Below the pieces are notes generated by a model. That model saw nothing but the letters and a program-made list of their open reading frames with translations. It was not told the origin of the DNA and did no database searches. From contig CACMBV010000024.1 of NCBI GenBank assembly GCA_902612125.1, positions 1-32,821 on the forward strand: a DNA stretch of 32,821 nt, written 5' to 3'. Positions within the stretch are counted from its first letter, which is position 1; every line of letters begins with the position of its first letter. This document shows positions 26,033 to 32,821 of this stretch, piece by piece. Origin of the DNA: an uncultured Verrucomicrobiota bacterium (GTDB lineage: Bacteria > Verrucomicrobiota > Verrucomicrobiia > Opitutales > Seribacteraceae). The translations under genes were made by a program, and so were the position numbers.

Positions 26033-27736
26033 TTATTCCATTCTTGCGGATGGCCCACGGTAAATTCTTCGCCACTTTTCTGGCATGATTGATTTGTCAC
26101 CTAGATCAGTGATTTGAAACAGAATTCCCGCAAGGTTTTTTTTAAGATCTTCAATTTCATTGTACGAGTTGATTATATTTTTGGTCTCGGGCAGGTCATT
26201 TTCAATATCAAATAATTCCCATTCTCCGAATTGGTAATAATGAATCAATTTATAAGCCTGTGTCCTGATTCCATAATGTTTAGCGACCATTCCAGAGCCG
26301 GGAAAATCATAGTTGTGAAAGTAAAGCGATTTTCTCTGTTTAACCTCTGTTGAATTCCAACCTTCCGCATTAAGAGCAAGGCCGTGGTTGTTTTCAAAGT
26401 CATCACAATTCGCCAAACTCAAAAGGGTTGGAACAAGATCAATATCCTGAACATTTGTTTCGATCTTTAAGGGAGCGTATTCCTTACTGTTGATAAGGGT
26501 AAAGCTAAGAGGAATTCGCATACTTGGCTCCATTATCCATTTACTTCCAAACCACCCTTTTTCACCAATAAATCTTCCCTGGCTTGCGGTGTAGACAAAG
26601 ATGCATTCTTGATTAGAAAATTGTTCGTAAAAGGACCTGAATCGACCAATATTTTCATCTACGTCCCGAATGCACCGAAGGTAGTTTTTGACAAATCTCT
26701 GGTATTTCCATCTAAGAAGCTCTTCTCCTGTAGGAACTTCTCTAAAGTAAGCTTCATTTTGCGGGCGCCACAAGAGCTGCCAAGTTGAAAATTGCTCCTC
26801 ATTCATCTTGGAGAGATTTTTTTGGTAAACACCTAGTATTTTTGACTTATTAGGATTTGGTTTCTGGGTTGATCCAACAAAAAGGTCGGAAGTGAGGTTC
26901 AAGTCATTACCTATTTCATTCATTTGATACCTTGATGCAGGGGCCAAATCTTTCTGATTGGAAAACAGGGTGGAAGGTTCCGGGAGTAAAATATTGTTGT
27001 ATGTTTCAAGCTGCCTCAAGGATGGCATCCATGGTCTCTGGGTGGCATTATAAAAAACAAATGCTAGGAATGGTTTGGCAGAGGTTTCCCTTCTCCGTAT
27101 CCACTGAATTAGGAGGTCCGTGATGATGTCAGTTGCATGACCCTCAATTTGTCGCTCGCCAGCCGCTGATATGATGGTTGGATTAAAAAATTCATTTCTT
27201 TCTTCCAAGACTTCCCAGTGGTTAAAATCCGCAGGCTCAGTTTTCAAATCCCACCTTCCGAACAAAGCAGTTTCATAACCATTCGCTGCCAATGCTCTTG
27301 GGAGTGTCGGTTGGTTTGGGTCAAATCTATTTCCGTTTAATAAAAGCCCATGCTGATGAGCAAATTTACCAGTAAGCAGCGTGGCACTTCCGGGAGAGGA
27401 ACTGCCATTGGAACAAAATGCATTAATAAAAGAATAACCCGTTTTACCTAAGTTATCTATGTTTGGAGTCGGGTTCATTTCTTTAAATCGGTCACTTTTA
27501 ATTCCCCAGGTGCTCACCGCATGGTCATGCTGTACAAAGATAACAAAACTAAGGGCTTGGTCCTTACCCTGTACGGCTGAAATCATTGGCCATGAAATAG
27601 GCAATAAGAACAAAACTGAATTGAGTACTATCAATGTTGGATGTACCGGGTTGATTAGTTTGCTACCAAAAAGGACCATAAAAGAGAATTTAGCTGAATT
27701 ACGAATAATCGAAAAGAATTTAGTGCGCCCGGCCAT
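26033..27736 (-). CDS. Sulfatase-fold protein with degenerate active site (probable pseudoenzyme)
   Basis: A full-length 567-residue paralogue of the neighbouring sulfatase, alignable by eye from the N-terminal metal motif to the C-terminal YKLIHYYQFGEWELFD region. Yet almost every catalytic position differs (intact to this protein): D33 to H70, C76 to S113, R80 to S117 (CGPSR reads SSPGS), K124 to R161, H126 to D163, H196 to Q233, D352 to S385, H360 to K393, K365 to S398. Only one Asp (D71) and the Gln (Q386) of the metal site remain. The reading frame is intact, so this is not a decaying pseudogene in appearance. The N-terminus is longer and has a hydrophobic segment at about residues 32-53, probably a signal or membrane anchor. 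ATG at 27734-27736; it diverges from glmS. Function unknown; glycan binding or a scaffold role are guesses. Confidence 0.85.
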   Translation of the reverse strand: MAGRTKFFSIIRNSAKFSFMVLFGSKLINPVHPTLIVLNSVLFLLPISWPMISAVQGKDQALSFVIFVQHDHAVSTWGIKSDRFKEMNPTPNIDNLGKTGYSFINAFCSNGSSSPGSATLLTGKFAHQHGLLLNGNRFDPNQPTLPRALAANGYETALFGRWDLKTEPADFNHWEVLEERNEFFNPTIISAAGERQIEGHATDIITDLLIQWIRRRETSAKPFLAFVFYNATQRPWMPSLRQLETYNNILLPEPSTLFSNQKDLAPASRYQMNEIGNDLNLTSDLFVGSTQKPNPNKSKILGVYQKNLSKMNEEQFSTWQLLWRPQNEAYFREVPTGEELLRWKYQRFVKNYLRCIRDVDENIGRFRSFYEQFSNQECIFVYTASQGRFIGEKGWFGSKWIMEPSMRIPLSFTLINSKEYAPLKIETNVQDIDLVPTLLSLANCDDFENNHGLALNAEGWNSTEVKQRKSLYFHNYDFPGSGMVAKHYGIRTQAYKLIHYYQFGEWELFDIENDLPETKNIINSYNEIEDLKKNLAGILFQITDLGDKSIMPEKWRRIYRGPSARME

Positions 27737-27821
27737 TCCCGAAAATAAATCAAAGATTAATGATTTTATTTAAAGTAATTAAATTGAGTTCTTTGGGAGT
27801 TTACATTATTACACTTAAACT
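27737..27821. promoter_or_regulatory. Divergent region between pseudo-sulfatase and glmS
   Basis: An 85-base, very AT-rich divergent region that should hold both promoters. A TTGAGT at 27784-27789 could be a -35 box for glmS, but the best nearby -10 candidates are poorly spaced or weak. It is too short for a glmS ribozyme, and I see none of that ribozyme's features. Confidence 0.3.
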
Positions 27822-29666
27822 ATGTGTGGTATCATTGGTTACATAGGTAAAGGCTTAGCACAAGAATCTCTCATTGATGGTCTGAGAAGGCTTGAATACA
27901 GAGGGTACGACTCAGCAGGAGTTGCTTTTCACGAGGGAAATGAATTCTGCATGTCTCGCGAGACGGGTCGCGTACAAAACCTCGCAGACTCCGTTCAAAA
28001 GAATAGTTCACAATCTTCTCTGGGTATCGCCCATACAAGATGGGCCACTCACGGTGCGGTCACGGTTCCCAACACTCATCCCCATGTCAGTCATGACGGA
28101 AAGTTTGTGATGGTGCATAATGGCGTCATCGAAAATTTTGGGGCTTTAAAACATTTCCTGTCTGGAAAAGGGATTGAATTCAACTCTGAAACCGACTCGG
28201 AAGTCCTTTGTAATTTAATAGCATATAATTACTCAGAATTGCTCAATGAAAAAGACAGACTTATAGACGCTGTTCGTATTGCACTTGCTCAGTGTCGCGG
28301 AGCATACGGTATTGCTGTCCTCTGCTTGGATTATTCGGAAACAATGATAGGAGCCCGCAGGGGTTCACCCCTAGTCGTTGGCCTGGGAGATGACGCTAAT
28401 TTTATTGCGAGTGATGCTTCTGCTTTTGTGGGTCGTGCCAAAGAAGCAGTGTTCTTAAATGATGGTGAATTGGCAATTCTTAAAGGGACTGACTTCCGTA
28501 TTACTACTTTGGAGGGGCAGGAAGCCAAAGCCGTCGCCCATCCGGTTGATCAAATTTCCGAAGAGGTTGAAATAGGAGATTTTGATTCTTTCATGGAAAA
28601 AGAGATTTATGAACAACCGACAGCCCTGAAAAATACTTTGCGGGGACGTTTCGGGGATGACGGAACAACTGCAAAACTTGGCGGTTTGGAGGGGCACGAA
28701 GAGGAACTTCGAAATTTAGACCGAATTATTTTTGTTGCCTGCGGCACAGCGAGGCATGCTTGTATGGTTGGAGAATATTTAATTGAAAGATTGGCGAGGG
28801 TTCCTGTCGAGGTAGAGCATGCCTCTGAATTTAGGTACCGAAATTCTCCTAAAGCTGAGAAATCGCTAGTGATCGCAGTTAGTCAATCAGGCGAAACATT
28901 AGACACTCTCGAAGCTGTTCGTGAAGCTAAGACCAAAGGGCTTCTTACCTTGGGCATTACCAATGTAGTGGGATCATCTTTAGCTCGAGAAACGGACGGG
29001 GGAGTCTATCAGCGCGTTGGTCCAGAAATTGGAGTCGCATCAACCAAAGCTTTTTCTTCCCAGGTTTGCTTGTGTGCTATGCTAGGTCTGGCACTTGGTC
29101 GCATGAGAGACCTTTCGCCCATGGATGGACAAGGTATTGTTGAGGCACTAAACGATCTTCCGGATTTAGTTTCGAGAGTTTTGCAACAAGGAGAACAGAT
29201 CCGGGAATTGGCTTTAAAATACAGCAAAGCAGAGCATCTGCTTTTTATGGGCCGACAGAGTTTATACCCGGTTGCCTTGGAGGGTGCCTTAAAATTAAAG
29301 GAGATTTCTTATGCCCATGCTGAGGGATATCCCGCCGCGGAATTGAAGCACGGTCCGATCGCCCTGATCAATCCTGAATGCCCTTCCATTTTTATAGTTG
29401 AGGGAAGTGAATTGTCAGCCAAGACGATAGCCAATATGCAAGAGGTAAAAGCGCGTCAAGGTCCAGTATTAGCAATTGCACCAGAAGGTGTTGAAATCCC
29501 AAAGGAAGCGGCCGACGATGTTTTTAGGTTGCCGGTTGCCCATGAGGTGGTTCGACCGATTTTAGCAAACCTACCTTTGCAGTTATTTGCCTATCACTTT
29601 GCCCGCTTACGAGGTCTTGATGTAGATAAACCTCGTAATCTAGCAAAGTCAGTGACGGTGGAATAG
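27822..29666 (+). CDS. glmS: Glutamine--fructose-6-phosphate aminotransferase (isomerizing)
   Basis: GlmS (614 aa) makes glucosamine-6-phosphate from fructose-6-phosphate and glutamine, the entry step to UDP-GlcNAc for peptidoglycan and lipopolysaccharide. The N-terminal class II amidotransferase domain starts with C2 after Met removal (MCGIIGYIG) and has RLEYRGYDSAGVA, HTRWATHG and HNGVIENF. Two SIS sugar-isomerase domains follow: VACGTARHACMVGEYLIE then SQSGETLDTLEAVREAK with GVASTKAFSSQ, and further on GRQSLYPVALEGALKLKEIS, EGYPAAELKHGP. The C-terminus DKPRNLAKSVTVE is the canonical GlmS ending that closes the active site. Complete and ordinary. Upstream and divergent is the pseudo-sulfatase. 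A hairpin about 60 bases downstream may end the transcript. Confidence 0.97.
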   Translation: MCGIIGYIGKGLAQESLIDGLRRLEYRGYDSAGVAFHEGNEFCMSRETGRVQNLADSVQKNSSQSSLGIAHTRWATHGAVTVPNTHPHVSHDGKFVMVHNGVIENFGALKHFLSGKGIEFNSETDSEVLCNLIAYNYSELLNEKDRLIDAVRIALAQCRGAYGIAVLCLDYSETMIGARRGSPLVVGLGDDANFIASDASAFVGRAKEAVFLNDGELAILKGTDFRITTLEGQEAKAVAHPVDQISEEVEIGDFDSFMEKEIYEQPTALKNTLRGRFGDDGTTAKLGGLEGHEEELRNLDRIIFVACGTARHACMVGEYLIERLARVPVEVEHASEFRYRNSPKAEKSLVIAVSQSGETLDTLEAVREAKTKGLLTLGITNVVGSSLARETDGGVYQRVGPEIGVASTKAFSSQVCLCAMLGLALGRMRDLSPMDGQGIVEALNDLPDLVSRVLQQGEQIRELALKYSKAEHLLFMGRQSLYPVALEGALKLKEISYAHAEGYPAAELKHGPIALINPECPSIFIVEGSELSAKTIANMQEVKARQGPVLAIAPEGVEIPKEAADDVFRLPVAHEVVRPILANLPLQLFAYHFARLRGLDVDKPRNLAKSVTVE

Positions 29667-29981
29667 TTCCCCATAGCTGAGTCTTAATTGATTAAACCAA
29701 TAGTACCAAAACAAAATTAGAAAAATTCCCAAAATGTAAGTTTATTTTGGGCTTGGTTACTTCAATGGATGGTGTAAGGCCTTGATGCGATACCACATTT
29801 GTTCTTATTGCTTTTCGCCTCATGCCCTCCTACTGGTTATGAGAATACCTATGAGCCTAGAAATTAGCTTAGAAGTTGTCAGATCATGCAATTCTGCCAA
29901 GGATATAAAAAAAATTTTATTCCTGCGAAATTCGAACAATAAACCCTTTGTTTAGCACATGCCAAGGAGTAAGTGCAGGGA
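29667..29981. other. 315-base intergenic region without a convincing gene
   Basis: This gap lies between the convergent glmS and propeller-lipoprotein genes. It holds one clear hairpin near its left end, annotated separately. The longest plus-strand ORF is 29785-29955 (56 codons, ATG to TAG; begins MRYHICSYCFSPH). It has no recognised domain and no visible ribosome-binding site, and could be chance in AT-rich DNA. I saw no tRNA-like T-loop/acceptor pairing and no repeats. Confidence 0.4.
29728..29751 (+). terminator. Hairpin downstream of glmS, possible terminator
   Basis: A perfect 8-bp inverted repeat, CCCAAAAT at 29728-29735 and ATTTTGGG at 29744-29751, with an 8-base loop, 61 bases past the glmS stop. 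It is followed by CTTGGTTACTT rather than a solid T run, and the stem is only moderately GC-rich. Placement supports a terminator, but the tail is weak. Confidence 0.35.
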
Positions 29982-30911
29982 TTATTTTGTGGGAAATCTT
30001 CTTACTCCCTTTCCTCCGCAAACATAGAGGTAATTTTCGAAGTGCCTCAATACATTAGCATGATCTCCCGAGTTAAATATATCGGTTTGCTGGCCTTTCT
30101 TTAAATCAAACACGCGAACTTCCTGATTTTGCCCAAGCCCGACATAAAGTAATCCCTGATCATCAAATGCTAATCCCCTTGGCTCCACTCCGTTGGGGGA
30201 GAAATCAACTAAAGTCCATGATTCAACCGGAATCAGTTCTTCTGGGATGTCAAACACGACTACCCTTGATGCATCGGGTTCGGCGGCAACCAAGCTCTTG
30301 CCATCCGGGCTCACGCTGATTCCTTGTACGCGAACGAGGTTCTCATTGAGTATGCCAATAAACCCTTCCTGCGGTCGAATCCGGTAAATGGTTCCGGAAA
30401 AAGGAGAGCTAACAAAAAGATCGTTCCCTTTCCCAATAGCCAAATCTTTTACGGTGGTGAAACGGTATCCGTCGTATGAGTCAGCGATAACCTCAAGTTT
30501 TCGGGCATCTGGACTTACTCGAAGTAGTTTGCCGGTACCAGATTCAGCAATCAAGAGTCTTTCCTTGTTATCAACCCGCAACCCCTCTGCCTTGGGAACT
30601 GAGTTATCTGGCGGGGAAATCCATTCGGGCAACTTCATGAAGACTGCAGGCTCTGAGAACACATTTAATTTCATACTCTTGATGACTTCCCGTTTTTCAA
30701 GTTCTGTAAAATAAACCAGTCCATTCTTGGAAAATGCAATATTAGAAGCATTACTCAGGTGACTGTTGATGTATTGTTTGAGTTTAGACTCTTTCTGATT
30801 GGGAATGTTCTTATTCTGCCGCTTAGGCGTAACGGATACAGTCACGCATCCTGCATAAAAGAGGAGACAAATCGAAGCGAGCTTGGCTTTAAAAAGAAGT
30901 TTGTGTTTCAA
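29982..30911 (-). CDS. Beta-propeller (NHL/SMP-30-like) putative lipoprotein
   Basis: A 309-residue exported protein. The N-terminus (MKHKLLFKAKLASICLLFYAGC) is a basic, then hydrophobic signal ending at C22 in a lipobox-like YAGC, so it may be a lipoprotein, though Tyr at -3 is not ideal. The rest is propeller-like, in repeated units of a loop plus short strands: ISPPDNSVPKAEGLRVDNKE, RLLIAESGTGKLLRVSPDA, NDLFVSSPFSGTIYRI, GISVSPDGKSLVAAEPDASR and GLAFDDQGLLYVGLGQNQ. These resemble NHL/SMP-30/gluconolactonase-type proteins, but no catalytic metal site is obvious. The start is TTG at 30909-30911; no in-frame ATG or GTG lies between it and an upstream in-frame TAG, and the next Met is internal. 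Function unknown. It diverges from the Sir2 gene. Confidence 0.65.
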   Translation of the reverse strand: MKHKLLFKAKLASICLLFYAGCVTVSVTPKRQNKNIPNQKESKLKQYINSHLSNASNIAFSKNGLVYFTELEKREVIKSMKLNVFSEPAVFMKLPEWISPPDNSVPKAEGLRVDNKERLLIAESGTGKLLRVSPDARKLEVIADSYDGYRFTTVKDLAIGKGNDLFVSSPFSGTIYRIRPQEGFIGILNENLVRVQGISVSPDGKSLVAAEPDASRVVVFDIPEELIPVESWTLVDFSPNGVEPRGLAFDDQGLLYVGLGQNQEVRVFDLKKGQQTDIFNSGDHANVLRHFENYLYVCGGKGVRRFPTK

Positions 30912-31011
30912 AAGTGTTCGTAAAAACTTTTTTACCTAACATCTAGATGAAATTAGTTTCAAAGGAAAAACAGATGGTTTCAAAAAAATTTACACCCAGG
31001 TTGTGATGGTC
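30912..31011. promoter_or_regulatory. Divergent region between propeller lipoprotein and Sir2 gene
   Basis: This 100-base AT-rich region separates the two divergent genes, so promoters are expected. It contains three A/T homopolymer runs of six to seven bases but no hexamer pair I would defend. The Sir2 start is ambiguous here (GTG 31003, ATG 31006, ATG 31012). Confidence 0.25.
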
Positions 31012-31833
31012 ATGGATACAAAAATTGTGCAAGTTAAGGAAGCTTTGCATTCCTCTGAAGCCCTGCTAATCGGGGCAGGGGCAGGAATGGGGGTGGATTC
31101 CGGATTGCCCGATTTTCGGGGCAAGGAAGGTTTTTGGAAGGCCTATCCACCTCTTGCGAAGTTGGGGATCAGATTTGAAGAGATGGCAAATCCCAAATGG
31201 TTTCAGGATGATCCTGACCTGGCATGGGGATTTTATGGTCATCGATTGCATCAATATAGAAACACCAACCCACATGCCGGGTTTTCAATTATTAAAAAAT
31301 GGATGATTCCCCCCAAAACCTCCTTTGTTTACACTTCCAATGTGGATGGGCATTTTCAAAAATCCGGTTTTGAAGATCGAGGTATTTTGGAATGTCATGG
31401 ATCGATTCATTTTCTTCAGTGTATGAGGAATTGCGGAAGGGATGTTTGGTCATTTCCGGAAGACTACAAATTATCAATTGATCAGAATCTTCATGCCAGA
31501 GAACCGCTTCCCAGTTGTCCAGACTGTAATGGAATGGCTAGACCGAATATTCTGATGTTTTCGGATTATGGATGGGATTCTTCGAGAGTGGAAAAACAGA
31601 TGGACGCCTTCAGTTCATGGGTTGAGAGCAATAAATCTAAATCCCTGGTGATTGTTGAAATGGGTGCCGGTTTAGCTGTGCCAACCGTACGCTTGACTTG
31701 CGAAGGTATATTGCATGCGTGGGAAAATGAGGTGACTTTTGTTCGGCTAAATCCAAGAGAGGTAGATCCCACCCACGGAGTTGTGAATATGAGAATGGGG
31801 GCCTTAGCCGCATTGAAACTACTCGATCAATAA
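31012..31833 (+). CDS. Sir2-family NAD-dependent protein deacetylase-like protein
   Basis: A 273-residue sirtuin-fold protein. The NAD-binding motif GAGAGMGVDSGLPDFRG is at about 21-37. TSNVDGHFQKSG, starting at residue 108, corresponds to the TQNIDxLH catalytic strand with Ser in place of Gln. The general base is H129 in ECHGSIHFLQC. A four-cysteine zinc site is C137, C141, C169 and C172. RPNILMFSDYGWDSSR replaces the usual RPxVVxFGE. This is a bacterial subgroup distinct from CobB; deacylase activity is expected from the family but not shown. I chose ATG 31012 because it gives the usual short lead-in, with GTG 31003 and ATG 31006 as alternatives. The Wadjet-type gene begins 143 bases downstream on the same strand. 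That Sir2 belongs to the defence locus is only a possibility. Confidence 0.8.
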   Translation: MDTKIVQVKEALHSSEALLIGAGAGMGVDSGLPDFRGKEGFWKAYPPLAKLGIRFEEMANPKWFQDDPDLAWGFYGHRLHQYRNTNPHAGFSIIKKWMIPPKTSFVYTSNVDGHFQKSGFEDRGILECHGSIHFLQCMRNCGRDVWSFPEDYKLSIDQNLHAREPLPSCPDCNGMARPNILMFSDYGWDSSRVEKQMDAFSSWVESNKSKSLVIVEMGAGLAVPTVRLTCEGILHAWENEVTFVRLNPREVDPTHGVVNMRMGALAALKLLDQ

Positions 31834-31852
31834 ATCTTCATTTTACTGTAAT

Positions 31853-31877
31853 GCTCACCACTTATCTTTGGGTGGGC
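31853..31877. repeat. Short inverted repeat between Sir2 and jetA
   Basis: GCTCACC at 31853-31859 can pair with GGTGGGC at 31871-31877 (seven pairs, one of them G-T when read as RNA) around an 11-base loop. There is no T run after it. It may act as a weak transcript end for the Sir2 gene or be chance. The remaining 100 bases before jetA show a TTGACT at 31927-31932 without a good -10 partner. Confidence 0.25.
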
Positions 31878-31976
31878 GATTCCCCAAGGTTACTCACAGT
31901 TATTAAATACTAAGAATAACTTCTCTTTGACTTGTATTAGGGGCAGTCCAAGGTTGTGAGTTTTTACTTTGTTTGA

Positions 31977-32821
31977 ATGATGGATGAGGATTTCCTTCAC
32001 TTGTTTGAAGAGTCGCCAGCTTTGCGGCTCATGCGTGGTCGTCTAGGCTTTTTTGTTGTCGGGTTTTTTTTTAAAACCTTCAAGAAATGGGGCTCAACGG
32101 AGGCTTCAGAGGAGGAGCTTATCGTAACCCTTTCGGAACATATTGAGCAGGTGCGCGAGTTAGAGGGATTTGATGCCCCTAAGCGTTCGCCTCAGGATTA
32201 CCTGGATGAATGGTGCGATGAGGACCATCGATACTTGACAAAGACCTATGACGAGGACCGGGAGGAATATGTTTTTCGCCTGACCAGGCATTCTGAAAAA
32301 GCCTTAAGTTGGCTCCAAGATTTACTATCCATGCAGCAGCGGGGATATGCCACTACAGAGTCGAGGTTTAATCGAATCCTTCTCGAGATGGAAAGTCTTT
32401 CGCAGGGAGTGAATACCGATCCGGAGTCCCGTATTAAAGACTTATCCAGAAAGCGTGATGAAATTGATGAGGAAATCCAAAGAATCCGGGATACCGGCGA
32501 AGCTCCTATTTTTGGTGAGGATGTCATTCGCGATCAAGTCTACGATTTGTCAGACTTAGTTGAGTATTTCCTTTCTGATTTTCGTGCGATTGAAGAATTT
32601 TTTAAGGTTCATGCCCGGGAAATTTCCAAGCTTTATGCCCAGGGAGATACGTCCAAGGGAGATATCGTGGAGCATGTATTGGATGCCGATGAAGAATTGA
32701 GAAATTGTGATCAGGGTAAAAGTTACTTTGGTTTCCGTTCGATGATGACCAATCCGACCCTTGCCCGCCAATTTAGAAACTTAGCCGAACAAACATCCAG
32801 CATTGCCCGAAGACGCGGATT
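31977..32821 (+). CDS. jetA: Wadjet system protein JetA (DUF3375), truncated by window edge
   Basis: An ATG (31977, with a second at 31980) opens a frame with no stop to the end of the window, giving 281 codons of an incomplete protein. Its sequence matches the DUF3375 family: LRLMRGRLGFFVVGFFF near the start, SPQDYLDEW, FRLTRHSEKALSWLQDLL, TESRFNRILLEMESLSQG then NTDPESRIKDLSRKRDEIDE, LSDFRAIEEFF, and DQGKSYFGFRSMM. DUF3375 proteins are the JetA (MksF/kleisin-like) subunit of Wadjet. JetABCD is an SMC complex that extrudes loops on small circular DNA and cleaves plasmids with the JetD nuclease. JetB, JetC and JetD would follow on the plus strand beyond base 32821. Four 60-base lines I counted in this gene were 48-52% G+C, somewhat above many neighbours, which mildly suggests transfer. 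Confidence 0.88.
   Translation, partial: MMDEDFLHLFEESPALRLMRGRLGFFVVGFFFKTFKKWGSTEASEEELIVTLSEHIEQVRELEGFDAPKRSPQDYLDEWCDEDHRYLTKTYDEDREEYVFRLTRHSEKALSWLQDLLSMQQRGYATTESRFNRILLEMESLSQGVNTDPESRIKDLSRKRDEIDEEIQRIRDTGEAPIFGEDVIRDQVYDLSDLVEYFLSDFRAIEEFFKVHAREISKLYAQGDTSKGDIVEHVLDADEELRNCDQGKSYFGFRSMMTNPTLARQFRNLAEQTSSIARRRG

Noticed and set aside
26033-27736. Serine-type sulfatase (SxPSR) as an explanation for the missing cysteine
   Set aside because: The aligned motif reads SSPGS, so the required Arg and the following Ser are also lost, and metal-site and substrate residues elsewhere are replaced too.
26033-27736. Frameshifted or decaying pseudogene
   Set aside because: The frame is intact over 567 codons and aligns to its paralogue to the C-terminus, so ordinary pseudogene decay does not fit.
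27737-27821. glmS ribozyme upstream of glmS
   Set aside because: The leader is only 85 bases and AT-rich, with none of the ribozyme's structured G/C-rich core visible.
31853-31877. Rho-independent terminator between Sir2 and jetA
   Set aside because: The stem is short and no T run follows it, so it is listed only as a weak inverted repeat.
1-32821. tRNA, rRNA, CRISPR arrays, insertion sequences, phage genes
   Set aside because: Intergenic gaps are short; I saw no cloverleaf, no regularly spaced repeats, no transposase or integrase motifs, and no terminal inverted repeats.

Overview
The window reads as a chromosome segment from a Gram-negative, fairly AT-rich bacterium of the PVC superphylum, most likely a marine-type Verrucomicrobiota. 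The evidence is a DUF1501 protein encoded directly behind a planctomycete-type cytochrome/DUF1549/DUF1553 protein, two sulfatase-fold proteins, an Asp-box sialidase-fold protein, and ordinary bacterial housekeeping genes (ftsK, gltBD, glmS, grpE-dnaJ). The phylum is inferred from gene content only. I found no rRNA, tRNA, CRISPR array, insertion sequence or phage gene.

Layout. Bases 1-1805 (minus): mannose-6-phosphate isomerase, then grpE and the 5' part of dnaJ, which runs off the left edge. Bases 1880-5345 (plus): ftsK and a RodZ-like membrane HTH protein. Bases 5369-9417 (minus): an AraC-type regulator with an extra C-terminal PAS domain, followed by a large secreted M28 peptidase with beta-propeller and PDZ regions. 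Bases 9509-10173 (minus): a monothiol glutaredoxin and a 7Fe ferredoxin, 2 bases apart. Bases 10392-17642 (plus): a compact operon of gltB, gltD, thrH and a flavin reductase, joining ammonia assimilation to serine/threonine phosphate chemistry.

Bases 17648-27736 form an accessory block that looks like sulfated-glycan catabolism. It holds the cytochrome/DUF1549/DUF1553/LamG protein with DUF1501 behind it, a sialidase-fold protein on the opposite strand, an intact type I sulfatase, and a full-length sulfatase paralogue whose catalytic residues have nearly all been replaced. A rho-independent terminator separates the two sulfatase genes.

Bases 27822-29666 (plus) carry glmS, followed by a 315-base stretch without a convincing gene. 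Then come a beta-propeller putative lipoprotein (minus) and a Sir2-family protein (plus). From 31977 the right edge is an open, truncated gene encoding a DUF3375 protein, the JetA subunit of Wadjet (JetABCD/MksBEFG-type) plasmid-defence SMC complexes. The rest of that system would lie to the right of the window.

The most interesting signals are the truncated Wadjet JetA at the edge, the pseudo-sulfatase next to its intact paralogue, the AraC-PAS fusion, and the domain insertions in the planctomycete-type cytochrome protein.
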